Source: Silene latifolia
Lineage: Eukaryota > Streptophyta > Magnoliopsida > Caryophyllales > Caryophyllaceae
Assembly (NCBI RefSeq): GCF_048544455.1
Contig: NC_133526.1
Span: 12,602,001-12,666,000, forward strand
DNA: 64,000 bases
Reading direction: 5' to 3'
Positions 11,850 to 22,900 of the stretch are shown in pieces (positions within the stretch are counted from its first letter, which is position 1; each line of letters starts with the position of its first letter). The notes beneath the pieces were generated by a model, which was not told the DNA's origin, made no database searches, and worked only from the letters and a program-made list of their open reading frames with translations. Both the position numbers and the translations under genes were made by a program.

Positions 11850-12015
11850 GTCTTGCTTGTGACGGGCTAATCCCGTCACAAGCTGAAGACCTCTCACAAA
11901 AAGGGAGAGGGGACAAGGTGGGGCACCCCCCATGTGCTTCCCCACTCACATCTCATGGGTATTTTGTGAGATGAAATGGTATCCGTCACAAGCTTGTGAC
12001 GAATATCACCGTCTT
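11850..12015. mobile_element. MITE, GACGG family (member 1)
   Basis: The ends are inverted: GTCTTGCTTGTGACGGG on the left against CGTCACAAGCTTGTGACG...CCGTCTT on the right. The core GGACAAGGTGGGGCACCCCC is shared with 13259-13280 and, in reverse, with 27030-27055. Short and without coding capacity. Superfamily not determined, as no clear target-site duplication was seen. Confidence 0.6.
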
Positions 12016-12236
12016 CAATGAAATTTTGCGATGAAATAAAGTCTTTTACTTGGGGAATTCGGTCAAGTCAGAATAGAAGAAGAAAGTTCTTTGCAAAGCC
12101 CGTTTAAGCAGCTTTCACCCTATGCCTGCAGCTTAGATACGCAAGGTCAATTAAGTTTATATAAAAAATTGAAGCCCAACTAAAACAAAACCTTATAAAA
12201 TTTGAACTAAACATATAAGATTTAACATATGAACTT

Positions 12237-12398
12237 GTGGAGTATTATTGGCTGAGTCCCTGCCTAATAGACTTCGAGTCTGTCTTCTTCAGGTGGTTTA
12301 CTTGGTATACGTGGTTTGCAAGCTATCACGTACACCCGAGGGTTTACCTAGTGTGCACCGAAAGTAGCGGCTGCGGGTTCCCTCGTCACAAAAAAAAA
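12237..12398 (+). mobile_element. Probable SINE with A-tail
   Basis: About 160 bases ending GGGTTCCCTCGTCAC followed by ten A. It is flanked by near-identical 10-base direct repeats, ATATGAACTT (12227-12236) and ATACGAACTT (12399-12408). The stretch AAAGTAGCGGCTGCGGGTTC near its end resembles repeats common in plant genomes. An A-tail with a target duplication argues for retroposition. The pol III A and B boxes are not clear, so it may be 5' truncated. Confidence 0.55.
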
Positions 12399-12454
12399 AT
12401 ACGAACTTTTGCATATAAAACAATTTTAGGGAAACTAATCAAAAAAACACAAAT

Positions 12455-12626
12455 TCTCGTTATAGACGTACACTATCCGTCTATAACTATAGATGGATAG
12501 TGTCTCTTTCACAAATGAAAGTGACTAGGTAAAAAATGGATACCTACTTGACCTCCCACTTTAATTTTGTGAGAGAGCAACTATCCGACTATAATTATAA
12601 ACGGATAGTGGTCGTCTATAATGAGA
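12455..12626. mobile_element. MITE, GACGG family (member 2)
   Basis: Inverted ends: TCTCGTTATAGACGTACACT on the left and AGTGGTCGTCTATAATGAGA on the right. The subterminal ACTATCCGTCTATAA is also inverted. About 172 bases, non-coding. Shares TATAGACGG...ATCCGTCTATA with members at 13086 and 19119. Confidence 0.65.
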
Positions 12627-13085
12627 CGGACCGTAAAAAAAAAAAAACATGGCCTAAAAGCCTAATCATTTTGGACCACATACCTAAATACAGTAGCCTA
12701 ATTACTCTAGTACACCCTGGCCACTGGCCAGTAGGCAGTAGCCCCACACATATGAAAACAAAGGAAGGGATTCAACTCTCAAGGGAGGTGGAAAAATGAC
12801 CAAAAAAGCCAAAAAGTAAAGAAATAGAACAACCAGTAACAGCAGAAACATTATTAACAACAAAATTCGGTGGAATTGTCATTACAATCATTATCATCTC
12901 ACCATTTCAATACTCAATAATTATGGACTACTACTAAAACTATTGACACCACTATTCCAACAATTACCATTAATTATTTCCCAATAACAATTTTAAAAGG
13001 GAATTATAAAGACGAATATAATATTGACGGTTTCAGCCGGGTTATTTGTGAATAATTAAATACCAACCCTCATAACCTTTAACTA

Positions 13086-13350
13086 GTCTCATTATAGACT
13101 GTATATATCCGTCTAAATTAAAAGACGGGTTAAATATGCTTAAAGTGATGATATTTTTGGGTTCCACTATACAAAATGGGTAAATATTTATACAATAGGT
13201 CTTGGTATAGACGGGTGGGGCGAACGGACGGGTAAAAATCTCTAATAAAATGGGTAGGGGGACAAGGTGGGGCACCCCCTTTATGGCAAACGGATATTTT
13301 ATGAGGAAAAATGGTATCCGTTTATACATATAGACGGATAGTGTCCGTCA
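13086..13350. mobile_element. MITE, GACGG family (member 3, composite)
   Basis: Left end GTCTCATTATAGAC followed by ATATCCGTCTAAA. The right half has the GGGGACAAGGTGGGGCACCCC core and ends in TATAGACGGATAGTGTCCGTC. It looks like two family members joined or one inserted in another. It lies just upstream of the likely first exon of the cyclin gene. Confidence 0.55.
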
Positions 13351-13430
13351 ATTTGTGATATTTATACTTACCGACTAGCTTTAGCTGATATCTGCAATAA
13401 TTGCGAATTGCGAAACCATAAACACACTCT

Positions 13431-13453
13431 TCCCTCTCTCTCTCTCTCTCTTT
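13431..13453. repeat. CT microsatellite in the cyclin leader region
   Basis: A CT-rich run (TCCCTCTCTCTCTCTCTCTC) at the start of the presumed 5' exon of the cyclin gene. CT tracts are common in plant 5' leaders. Confidence 0.6.
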
Positions 13454-13729
13454 CTGGTGAAGTGTTCACACAATCACACCTCACATCTTTACTGTAATAT
13501 TGAAAGAAAGCAAGGAAAAAACACACTGTTCGTCCTCTTTTGTACTCTTTACTCCAACAAGATTCAACCTTTTTTTCTTTCTATCATTGCTCACAATATT
13601 TTCCTGACAAATTCCCAATTACCCAATTCAATTCATGGAAATCTTGTGATTTCCTCTTGCTTTTCCTGTTTTTTATGTCTATTTCTTTGTTATTTTTACT
13701 GGGTTTCTTGACATCATTACAATAGTACA

Positions 13730-16700
13730 ATGCCAGAGCAAATTATCTCCTGTCACCCCATTAATTCCTCTGATTTTGTAAGTTTTAATTACTAGTTTCG
13801 TTTAATTTAACTATTTTTGTTGTTTTGTTAGTTCTTTTTTATGTTTTGGGATGATTTATGATATGAATATTGATTAATTATTAGTTTTAGTTAATTTCCT
13901 AGATTAATGTTCGATTTTCGCCATAATTTTAATGGGTTTTTGAGATTATGAATAATAATGTCTCAGATTTATCTTTGTTTATGTGTTTTACTTGTGATTT
14001 TCGGTTTACTTTGTGTCGGTGAGAATGTTTGTTAAGGTTGTTGAAGGGTCTGTATATTGAAGCTGCTGACGTGGGAGAAACTTTCAGTAAGCTAAAATAA
14101 TACTGAAGGTGTGGAAATGCTGGAAAATTAGATTTATTACTCAAAAAGATAGAATTTGGATTGAATGTTATAGTTATAGCTGATGTTTTTAACTTCACCG
14201 CTTCTCGACATTGTTGTATAGTACTCCTCTGTCCCGGTCATTTGTTGTCCTTTTCCTTTTTTGGGTGTCTCTGTCAATTGTTGTCCTTTCTATTTTGAGA
14301 ATGAACTTGATGAGCAATTTGATCATTCACACTCAATTTGTTCCGCTTGTCATTTGGTAATTGGCCCCTTCCTTTTTCTTTGGTCTTTGTGCCAAAACCA
14401 AAGGACAGCAATTGACCGGACGGAGGGAGTATGTATACAAGTAATACAACCACATTCATAAATCTTGAGGTTGACGTACCGTTTTACGGGTTACTTCATG
14501 TATAGATGATTTCTTGTAGCATCTATCCGAAGCTTGAATTAAGTAAGCATTTTCCAAGAATATGGGTATTCAAGATTTTTCTGTCGTCGTAGGTACAGTC
14601 ATTCCGATGGTAGTCTTCTTTTAGTATTAAGTTATGTTTTGGTATATTTATTGTGTTACTTGTGAGTTGTGATTTTGGGCTTGATTTATCTAATCTACAA
14701 GTTTCACTGTGTCAGTATACAAAGTTTGGTGAGGTGGTTGGTGGTATGCATGTTTAGGCGCTGACATAGTTGTATTTGAGCAAGTTAAGCACATAAATAT
14801 GATTGAGTGTGCAAAGATGTTGGGAATTGTTGTTGACGATATAGGATTTAAATATGTTTTAGTTCTCTCGCTTTTTACCTACATCTCTACCTAATATGGG
14901 TAGATGCTGGTCGTACATATGCAGAAGTGTGACATGAGTAGGATTTGCAATGAAAATGGTTTAATTTGTAGTTGTGCTCTTTTGCAAGTTAAGATTCGGT
15001 AGTTGTAACTTCAACTCTTCAAGTGTACGGTCAAAAGTCAAAACCTGTTTTTCTTTCTATGACAAATATGATGCTGTCGGAGAAGAGATTGCATTTGGTT
15101 AATCCTTGGCTGATGAGGATTACTGTTGAGCCATCTAGCTACTTTGGTTATTATTGAATAAGATAGCTGTAAGCCTGTAATTTGCCCATCTGTTTGTTAC
15201 TGGCCAAACAATTATTCTATTTCTACATTGAAATCTATACATTTTGTTGGTTGGGAATTTGGGATTCATATGAGGTTATAAATTTGATCATTGATCTTTG
15301 TTTGTTTGTGGCCACATTAGTGTTTTGTAACTAGATTGAAGTAAACTGTAAACACATAAGAAGAGAAACATAAATCAAATGCTTCATTGTATCTTGTCTT
15401 GTAGAATTGTCGCAAAGACTTGATCGCCTGTTTGGTTCAAGGTCATAATTTACCGTAGTTCTAAGTCAATTCATGTGTCCTTTTGGGATTTAGTCTCTAG
15501 GGCCCTAGGCTCCCCTAAGATAGTTACTTCTAAATTTGTTCCTTGATGCTCCTAATTCGGTGATTATATTGAGTAAATTTTCCGAGGGAGACCGAGTTTG
15601 GCTGCCAGCATGGGGATTTTTTGTCTTCTAATTTTTGTAAAAAAATTTCCTTATTGTTCATATTTTCGTCCCACATATACGGTAAACCATACTTATTACC
15701 CCACTGGTTTTAGTGGAAGTAAAGCATGAAAGAACGCTTGTCTGCCGACACAGGATCATAATTTAGGGTGTACTGTGGGAGTATCTGCATAAGTTACTAC
15801 TCCCTGTCCCATCAATAGCTTATGTATTCCTTTTTGGTCCGTCCCAACAAATAGTTTATATTCCTTTTTAAGAATGTTGTGAGGTGGAGAATGAGTCTGA
15901 GGTATAAAGTGACCCAAAAGCAATAGTATACTATTGACGGGACAAATGTAGTAACAAATTTAGCTACCACTCCTTCCATAGTGACTTGATACCAAATGGG
16001 TCATTATAGCACAAACACAGACCACTTACCTTTCATGAATCATGATACCCTTAACGTAGTATCGTGATTTATCTATTCTTGTTCACAAATTCTCAAATGA
16101 AACGTCTCATGATAATGTTATCATGAGACTGACCGACCCATGTTTCGTAAATAAATAGGGTTTATTCTGTTTTTGGTGAATTAATGGGCTTACGTGTAGT
16201 GTTATCATGAGACAGTGTTTGAGGAGGCTAACTGATTCTTGTTTATGTAGCCATGCCTGAAGATGGGCGGACTGGCTCTTGATACTGATGATGCTGGAGC
16301 TGATATCTACCTCAAATTAGGCCTGAGAGCTCGCAGCAAAGGAGCTCTCAAAACGCCGAAGTTCATATCTCTTCTGTCCTCGCTTCTTGAGACATCTATC
16401 CAAAAGAATGAAATATTATTGGAGGGAGCTCAAATTGAAGATGCCCTCACTACATTTCATGGTTCAAGATCACCACCTGTCAGCATACGACAATACATTG
16501 AGCGGATTTTCAAGTATGCAGGGTGTAGTCCATCCTGCTTCATAGTGGCATACATTTATGTGGATAGATACCTCCAACAATCTGAAGCTTTCTTGACTTC
16601 ACTTAATGTCCACAGACTTTTGGTCACAAGTGTAATGGTGGCAGCAAAGTTCATTGATGACGCGTAAGTAGTTCAACTTAACATGCTCTTTTACTTCTTT

Positions 16701-17614
16701 TTTCTTTTGCTTTGCTTTAGCTGGAAAATGTTTACACTGCATGATTTGGTCAATGCTCGAACTTCATTCTTAAAAGAAATAGATGGGAAAAATAGATCAT
16801 TGACATGTATTATTCCACAAATCACTTCTGAGTTCTGACATTAGGCTGAACGCAAGTAGTCTTTCAGCAGAACAAATCTTTGGCATTCATAATGTTTTTT
16901 CTCAGTTGAAACTGTAGTCATGATACGTATAGCTTATGTGATGGTTTATGGATGGTAAATAGATTGTATTCTACCACATAGATGTAAGTCCCTGGAATCA
17001 GAATCACTGGAATTTTGCATTATGCGCCATTTTCAGAAACAGCACCTTTGTGTTAACATAGGAGTAAGGGTGTGTACGTCCGGCCTCCCCACAGTAAAAT
17101 TTTCAAATACGTCTCGTTTTTAGTGTACCACTGTAAAAACGTTAATGTCACAACTCACAAGTGTTGATTGTAGACCATTGTGTATTTTCTGCTTATCTGA
17201 CGTTATCTTCTAATATTTGATGTGTCGACCCTTCTAAAGCTACAATGAGTTATTTCCCTCGCCTGAATTTGCTGTTTGTATGGTCAATTATAAGCTCTCT
17301 ATTCATTTACATTTGCTACCTATATTTTTGGTGGATTCCTGCTAATTGCTTTCTCCTGCAGATTTTACAACAATGCATACTACGCCAAAGTAGGAGGCGT
17401 AACTACTTCAGAACTGAACCGGTTAGAGATGAAGCTGCTATTCAGCTTAGATTTTAGACTCCAAGTAGATGTGGAGACCTTTAGGAATTATTGTTTGCAG
17501 TTGGAGAAAGAAGCCGGAGGATGTCAGATCGATGGGCCAGTCAAGGCCTGCTGGGTTAAGGAGTCTTGGTCCACTAAATCTGGCTCTCCACGCACTACTC
17601 CTGTTGCTCGATGA
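13730..17614 (+). CDS. CYCP3-1: P-type (U-type) cyclin, CYCP3-1-like
   Basis: P-type cyclins partner A-type CDKs and resemble yeast PHO80. Two coding exons are firm: 16263-16663 and 17362-17614, joined across a GTAAGT...CTGCAG intron, giving 217 aa. The match to Arabidopsis CYCP3;1 is recognised from the cyclin box: SIRQYIERIFKYAGCSPSCF, VAYIYVDRYLQ, LNVHRLLVTSVMVAAKFIDD, NNAYYAKVGGVTTSELNRLE and LLFSLDFRLQVD. The length is usual for the family. The conserved start is the ATG at 16263 (MGGLALDTDD). An upstream exon is likely: an ATG at 13730 opens 16 codons to a GTAAGT donor at 13778, and joining to an acceptor at 16250 is in frame, adding about 20 residues before MGGLAL. Which start is used is open. 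No break seen; the intron before 16251 contains two Stowaway-like MITEs. Convergent with the TRB gene. Confidence 0.9.
14222..14431. mobile_element. Stowaway-like MITE in the cyclin 5' intron
   Basis: About 210 bases with TA at both ends and inverted termini: TACTCCTCTGTCCCGGTCAT against TTGACCGGACGGAGGGAGTA. The CTCCCTCCGTCCC terminus with a TA target is the Stowaway (Tc1/mariner) signature. Non-coding. Confidence 0.8.
15798..15953. mobile_element. Stowaway-like MITE, second copy in the cyclin 5' intron
   Basis: Inverted ends TACTCCCTGTCCCATCAATA and TATTGACGGGACAAATGTAG. About 156 bases. More decayed than the copy at 14222. Confidence 0.6.
16104..16129. repeat. Perfect 26-base palindrome
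   Basis: GTCTCATGATAA followed by TG and TTATCATGAGAC: two 12-base arms and a 2-base centre. One arm recurs at about 16200-16214 (TTATCATGAGACAGT). It lies about 120 bases before the acceptor at 16250 and is probably a relic of a small inverted-repeat element. Confidence 0.7.
16253..16282 (+). promoter_or_regulatory. Short upstream ORF overlapping the cyclin start
   Basis: The ATG at 16253 opens nine codons and ends in TGA at 16280-16282, spanning the main ATG at 16263 in another frame. It matters only for transcripts that begin or splice so that 16253 is the first ATG. If translation starts at 13730 this stretch is simply coding in the main frame. Confidence 0.4.
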
Positions 17615-17890
17615 CGGCTTGCACTCTCGCCGATTGTATCATTACAGTTCTGTCAACTATTATTAGGACAGTTTGAGGACCATGCAGACATAGTAGTAGT
17701 TCCTGAGGTCCATGAAGTTCAGTGTAATTTTCTCGTTTGCTGTCGTGTTGTAATTGGGTTGTCCTATTTTGGTGGTATTGATTGTAAATGGGAATGATAC
17801 GAAAGAACACATTAATGTAACGATTCTTAAACTGTGTCGATTACTCAATTCGTGTGTAAAACTCTGGATATCCAATTTATTATTTCTTTC
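17615..17890 (+). other. Probable 3' UTR of the cyclin gene
   Basis: T-rich sequence after the stop codon, with a TTGTAAATGG-type U/A-rich stretch near 17780 and an AT dinucleotide run near 17898-17910. No poly(A) site can be fixed from the sequence. Confidence 0.4.
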
Positions 17891-18239
17891 ATTTCTATAT
17901 ATATATATATTCTGTTTACTACTAGTATTTTAAAACTTCGATCACAAATATATCGAAGAATATAAAATGTTAGGTTTCGACCAAATTAAAGGGAAAGGCT
18001 ATTGTATACATAATTTAGGCAAAAGCTAATAGACTAATGCAATGTATATGATGGGAGTAAATGCAATGCAAGATTCAAAGTACAATGGAGACTGAAATGC
18101 TTGGGAAGCGTAGCGACTGTTTTGCGAGGGAATCGAGGTTCAGGAAGTGCATCTGTCTAATATAAAATTTGGGTGCTGATTTTCGCAATATACATTTTAC
18201 TCATCGCAGTATAGTGTTGACAATTATGCCCCTTTCATT

Positions 18240-18269
18240 CCCCCCCCCCCCCCCTCTCTCTCTCTCTCT
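18240..18269. repeat. C-tract and TC microsatellite
   Basis: A run of C (about 14) followed by TC repeats. Low complexity, between the cyclin and TRB genes. Confidence 0.85.
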
Positions 18270-18448
18270 AATTACAAACCACCATCTAGTTTCAACCCTC
18301 CATTTCCCTTTAATTTCACAAACCCGCAATTCAGACTATTGTTATCGATGTTGAGTGAGAGGATTCACCAGTCGTCTATTTTGCCGGCGGAGGGGATCCG
18401 ACGGTAAACCTTTCGTACTATATTACTAATATTACTAATTTACTATAC

Positions 18449-18634
18449 GGGTTTTTCTAACCTATGCCCACTAGGCATAGGATAAGAAACCAAAAAAGGA
18501 AAGAATTAAATGCTATTTTTATAGGAAATTGGAATATCTCATCATTTTTACTTCTATTTACAAGAAACACATTTAATTATTTCCTTTTTTTTATTTCTTA
18601 TCCTATGCCTAGTGGGCATAGGTTAGAAAAACCG
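18449..18634. mobile_element. MITE with self-complementary terminal repeats
   Basis: The ends are inverted over about 38 bases: GGGTTTTTCTAACCTATGCC on the left matches the reverse complement of GGCATAGGTTAGAAAAACC on the right. Each arm also contains an internal palindrome, CCTATGCC-CACTAG-GGCATAGG-like. The middle is A/T-rich and non-coding. TTTACTA occurs at 18439-18445 and 18635-18641 and could be the target duplication if the left end is three bases longer. About 186 bases. Confidence 0.7.
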
Positions 18635-19118
18635 TTTACTACAATTAATATTTCTTTTTTCTGCACTACACTTGCCGGCTTGTCGAAGCGCCTAACGGAT
18701 TTTTGTTTAATGTAGTACGTTTTTCGAATGTAATTCGGCAAACACATGTGATCCATCTCGACGGCGATGCTTGCCCATGTTACTGGTAGTGGTGACATTC
18801 GATACACCAATATCCCTAGCATCCTACACCAACTAACAATAATTAATTTGAACATAAATCCTAACAAAGAGTCAATTTGATTATTAAAAATGGATTAGTG
18901 AATTAATTACTTGTTCTATATTCGAATAATCATTCATAATTGAATAATTTGAATGAGATTGAAGGAAGTTAAGAATGAAACAATAGAGAGTAAGTAGAGA
19001 GAGTTAGGTTTGATATTTTTAGGTTAAGGGTAGACAAATGGAAATTTTAGTACAAATTGTACTAAAATGAGTAAAATGTGTACTGCGAAAATAAATTACG
19101 TAAAATTTAAACACAAAA

Positions 19119-19290
19119 TCTCATTATAGACAACACATATCCGTCTATAACTAAAGACGGGTCAAATATAATACCACTTTCCTAATAGGACGAGCAACAA
19201 GTGGGGTGGTGGAGACCAAAAATGTCACCACTTTCAAACTATTTGACCTGACTTTAACTATAGACGGATATATCCGCCTATAACAAGACT
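19119..19290. mobile_element. MITE, GACGG family (member 4)
   Basis: Left end TCTCATTATAGAC...ATATCCGTCTATAACTA; right end TATAGACGGATATATCCGCC then TATAACAAGA. The core has GACGAGCAACAAGTGGGGTG, a variant of the core of members 1 and 3. About 172 bases, non-coding, downstream of the TRB gene. Confidence 0.65.
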
Positions 19291-19976
19291 AGCTGAAATT
19301 TAAAATGTGATACGAAGTAGTATACCATTATTAGTCAAAATAGCCATCAGAAAAGAGGCCTGGGCCTTCCAAGTTTGAACATATATAAACAATCAAGCGC
19401 ATCATAATCAAAAGTATAATTTACTCCCATCACTTTTCCAGTTCTGCCTTCACTAATTGGAGTTTTCCTCGAGAAAGAAATTTTAGAATGTTTCTTCACA
19501 TTAATGTAGTCCAAAAAATTTACAAGATATCAAGCATGTAATTCCTTAAATATGAAACATTATGCCGCGCTATATAATAATCCGAGACTCAAAAACCATT
19601 GAATCAATCCAGACCATGCTTTCGGTACTCCTAATGTACAAAAGTAATAAGCTTGAAGAGACCAACTGTGACTGGTGTCAGCTGCACACATACAACAAAA
19701 GGACGCAGTCAGTCTCTAGCGCTCTTATCATACACCGTCACAAATACGGCCAATACCTCCTCAAGATATGGTCATCACGCACCATCGTTATCGATATTTG
19801 ATACTTCCTTCTTTCCATTTTGTTGTATGCGTTTCTCAAAATATATGAGGGGGATTGAGAAAAACGTCTACAATCAAAAGGAACAAAGGAAGTACCATCC
19901 ACGTAGCCTTCCCCCAAGCAATTATGTTTTACCTCAGACAAAGCACAACACAAACTGCAAAAGCGAGTTAGATTAA

Positions 19977-22900
19977 TTACCAAGCACGAAGTTTCTGACA
20001 TTTTAACGCCTTCATTGCAGCTTCAGCAAACGCTCGTGCTGCGTCAGCCTCGGCTTCTGCAGCCTCGGCCTCCCTTGCTGCCTTTTCAGCTTCTGCGATT
20101 GCAGCCTCTGCTTGAGCTACTGCTTGAGCAGCAGCTGCTGCTGCTTCTTGAGCTGACATGCATTTCATCTTCTCCAAGTCAGCAACAACCTCAGGCCTAG
20201 TACAGAGTTTAAGTTCTTTCCTTTGTGACCGAGGCCGATCCATAGGTTTACTATCTGATGGAGATCTTGCACCTGGCTCAGAAGCTGGTACACTTGTGGA
20301 GATCCTATACTTGTGCTTTACCTGGTAGAGTAAATGCCATGACAGCAGATGTATGCTCAAGGATTATTTTAGAATAGTTGACGAAAAAAATTGGATTTTA
20401 GCTACTCAATATGACTGCTGTCTGCTGGTACCAAATTAATTTGTATACTCTACTTTTTATCGTGTTTTCCAATCCTTTTTTTCTTCTCTATTTTTCCTTC
20501 TTTTTTTTTTTTTTTTTTGACAAGTCTATTTTTCCTTCTTGTTCTTCATTATTTTGCCGATTATTGGCAGTTTCAAATGATGATTTAAATTAGCCGGACC
20601 CAAATCAATTTGGGATTAAGGCACTCCTATTGTTGCTATGTTGTTCCATCCACTTTTTCCTTCCCTCTTTTGTTTTCATCATTTCTCAGTCTGTGTTACT
20701 TCAGCACTTCACTTTCGGCGGGTGTCCGATACTTTAAAGGGTCTGACATGACATGACACGACACTTCATTTAAGACCAAAAAAATTGAAAATTTCGCAGA
20801 AAGTAATCATATTCGACACTGTGTTGTATCAGACATTTGCAGCCAAGTCAGAGTACATAGGTCATTGTGTCACATTTTCTCATGTTGTATGGTCTCTTAT
20901 TCTATCACTCCTTATGGTCTCCTTTAATTCTACATCCACACCCACTTATTGTGACACATACAACGCAACAATTATTTTAGGTTAAAGCTATGTTTTTCAT
21001 CATCAGGTATCCATCCTTCCAAGACAAAAAATCCGCTTCAATGAACTATGCCACAATTTTAGCAAATATCAATGCTAGAACTAAAGCCTACAAAAACCGA
21101 GTGGTAAAAGTTCTTAAAAAGTAAACGACTTGGTGAAAAGTTACAACAAATAAAAACGTTCTTGCTAACTGAAACATATCAACAAATATAGATAACAAGA
21201 GAAATAAATGAACTATGTTACTCAAGACTCGGGTATAAGTGTCGGGCACGGGTGTGGATCCAAGTGTTGGACTCGTCATGGCTAAAGTATTTAGACACGG
21301 GGACCTTGTCCTAGAATGAGGATACGAGTGCCGGGACATGCCTCAAAGCGAAAATACACTTAGAAACTTGAAATATTAAGTTTTTTCGTAAGTAAAATGT
21401 AAAGTAATTTGACAACTGAAGGCTTAAAACAATTACATGGAGTATTATACTAGATGCTTCATGAACACTCTGTCTCTATTTTTATCATCTAAGCCTCTTT
21501 TTTTAGCTCTTCCAAGGGAAGTGTCAGATTGAGAAGTGCGGGTGCGGATTCCATACCCATCTCCATAACGTGTCGGGTCAGACACGGGTATGGCTCTAAA
21601 TAGAAGAGTTGCAGAAACATAGTAAATGAAAACAGCCAAGGCATAAAATTTAAAGACAGTGAGCCTAAGATTGAACCGTCAGTTAACTTGCTGTGCGCAT
21701 AAAATACAAGGGCAGTGAGCCACTGAGCCGAAGATTTAATCTGAGTTTCTAACCTTGCTGTAAAAACCAATTACATTACACAAGAGACCAAAACAGAAGC
21801 ACTAAAAATGTGCGGTTGAAACATATTCACATATGTACATACAACACTGATTCTTATTGAAACAAACAATTTTTTAGAAATCTCCAAGGCTCATAATTTA
21901 AAAAGGATAAAAAAAACGAAGTCGTTCGTTTCCAGATGAAGGATAGAAGCATTCTTAATTATCGTAATAGATAAATGCATTGAAGAAACCAAGCGTAGCA
22001 AAGTAAGCATGCTTCACTTGCCAAACCTAAATATCAATATAACCAAAATGCAGCTAGGGCAAAAAACATATTAAAGAACTCGAACATTTATCTTGATTTA
22101 GGTCAAACACACACATTTAGCCATTCATGCAACAAGAGCTCCAGCAAATGTAGACTGTAAGCAGTATCATTTGCCAATTCAAACAAAATGCAGCTACCAA
22201 ATAATATTGCACAACTGTAGACTATGTTATTTGAGGTCGGCAACAAACAAACAACACACCATGCACCAACTGTTTTGGCAATAATTACCTTTAATAATCG
22301 ACCACTAGCAGTCAGAGACTTCAATTTTGAATTCAGCAGCATACTGAAATTTGCAGGTGCTTGATACCGCTCCTACATTAAGAATCATGTGAGTCAAGCA
22401 TAAATTTGAAAAAGTCCAAAGCAATCGTATAGGAATCTGATATGGAGAAAGAATAGAGGATGGGGGAAACTATGGTAGGATATGACCATATGGAGTAATT
22501 TAAAGGATAAGAATGAGGCAGACGGAAACATAAGAAAGATCACACTGAAGAGAACATGAACAAAGGGAGACAATAGCAGCGAGTATATAGTTGACATAAT
22601 AGTCACAGAGAGTAAAATGAACAGCCTATTCTAAAAACATATTTAAAGCCTAGCGCTTGCTAAAACATCCTAACGATGCTAATAAAATCCAAATGATAAT
22701 AATCCATTAAAAAAACCAATAGGATGTAGTCATGGCGCGAGGTAAAGTCACGAGTCTCATACACAAGGGCAGCACTGTTCTAGCGGCAAATTTGTATTTT
22801 AAAAAAATATGCAAAAATACTCGTATTTTCTATTTAAAGAGGGTTACATGCTTACATGTACACAAATAAAAAATAGGTATCAAGGGGCAAAGGAGTGGGA

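Noticed and set aside
20015-20200. Gln/Leu-rich open frame on +
   Set aside because: It is the reverse of the Ala/Glu coiled-coil exon of TRB; a shadow of that repeat-like coding.
21210-21610. GTGTCGGGCACGGG-like words in TRB intron 4, considered as a transposon end
   Set aside because: Dispersed words in both orientations but no paired termini; left as an unclassified repeat.
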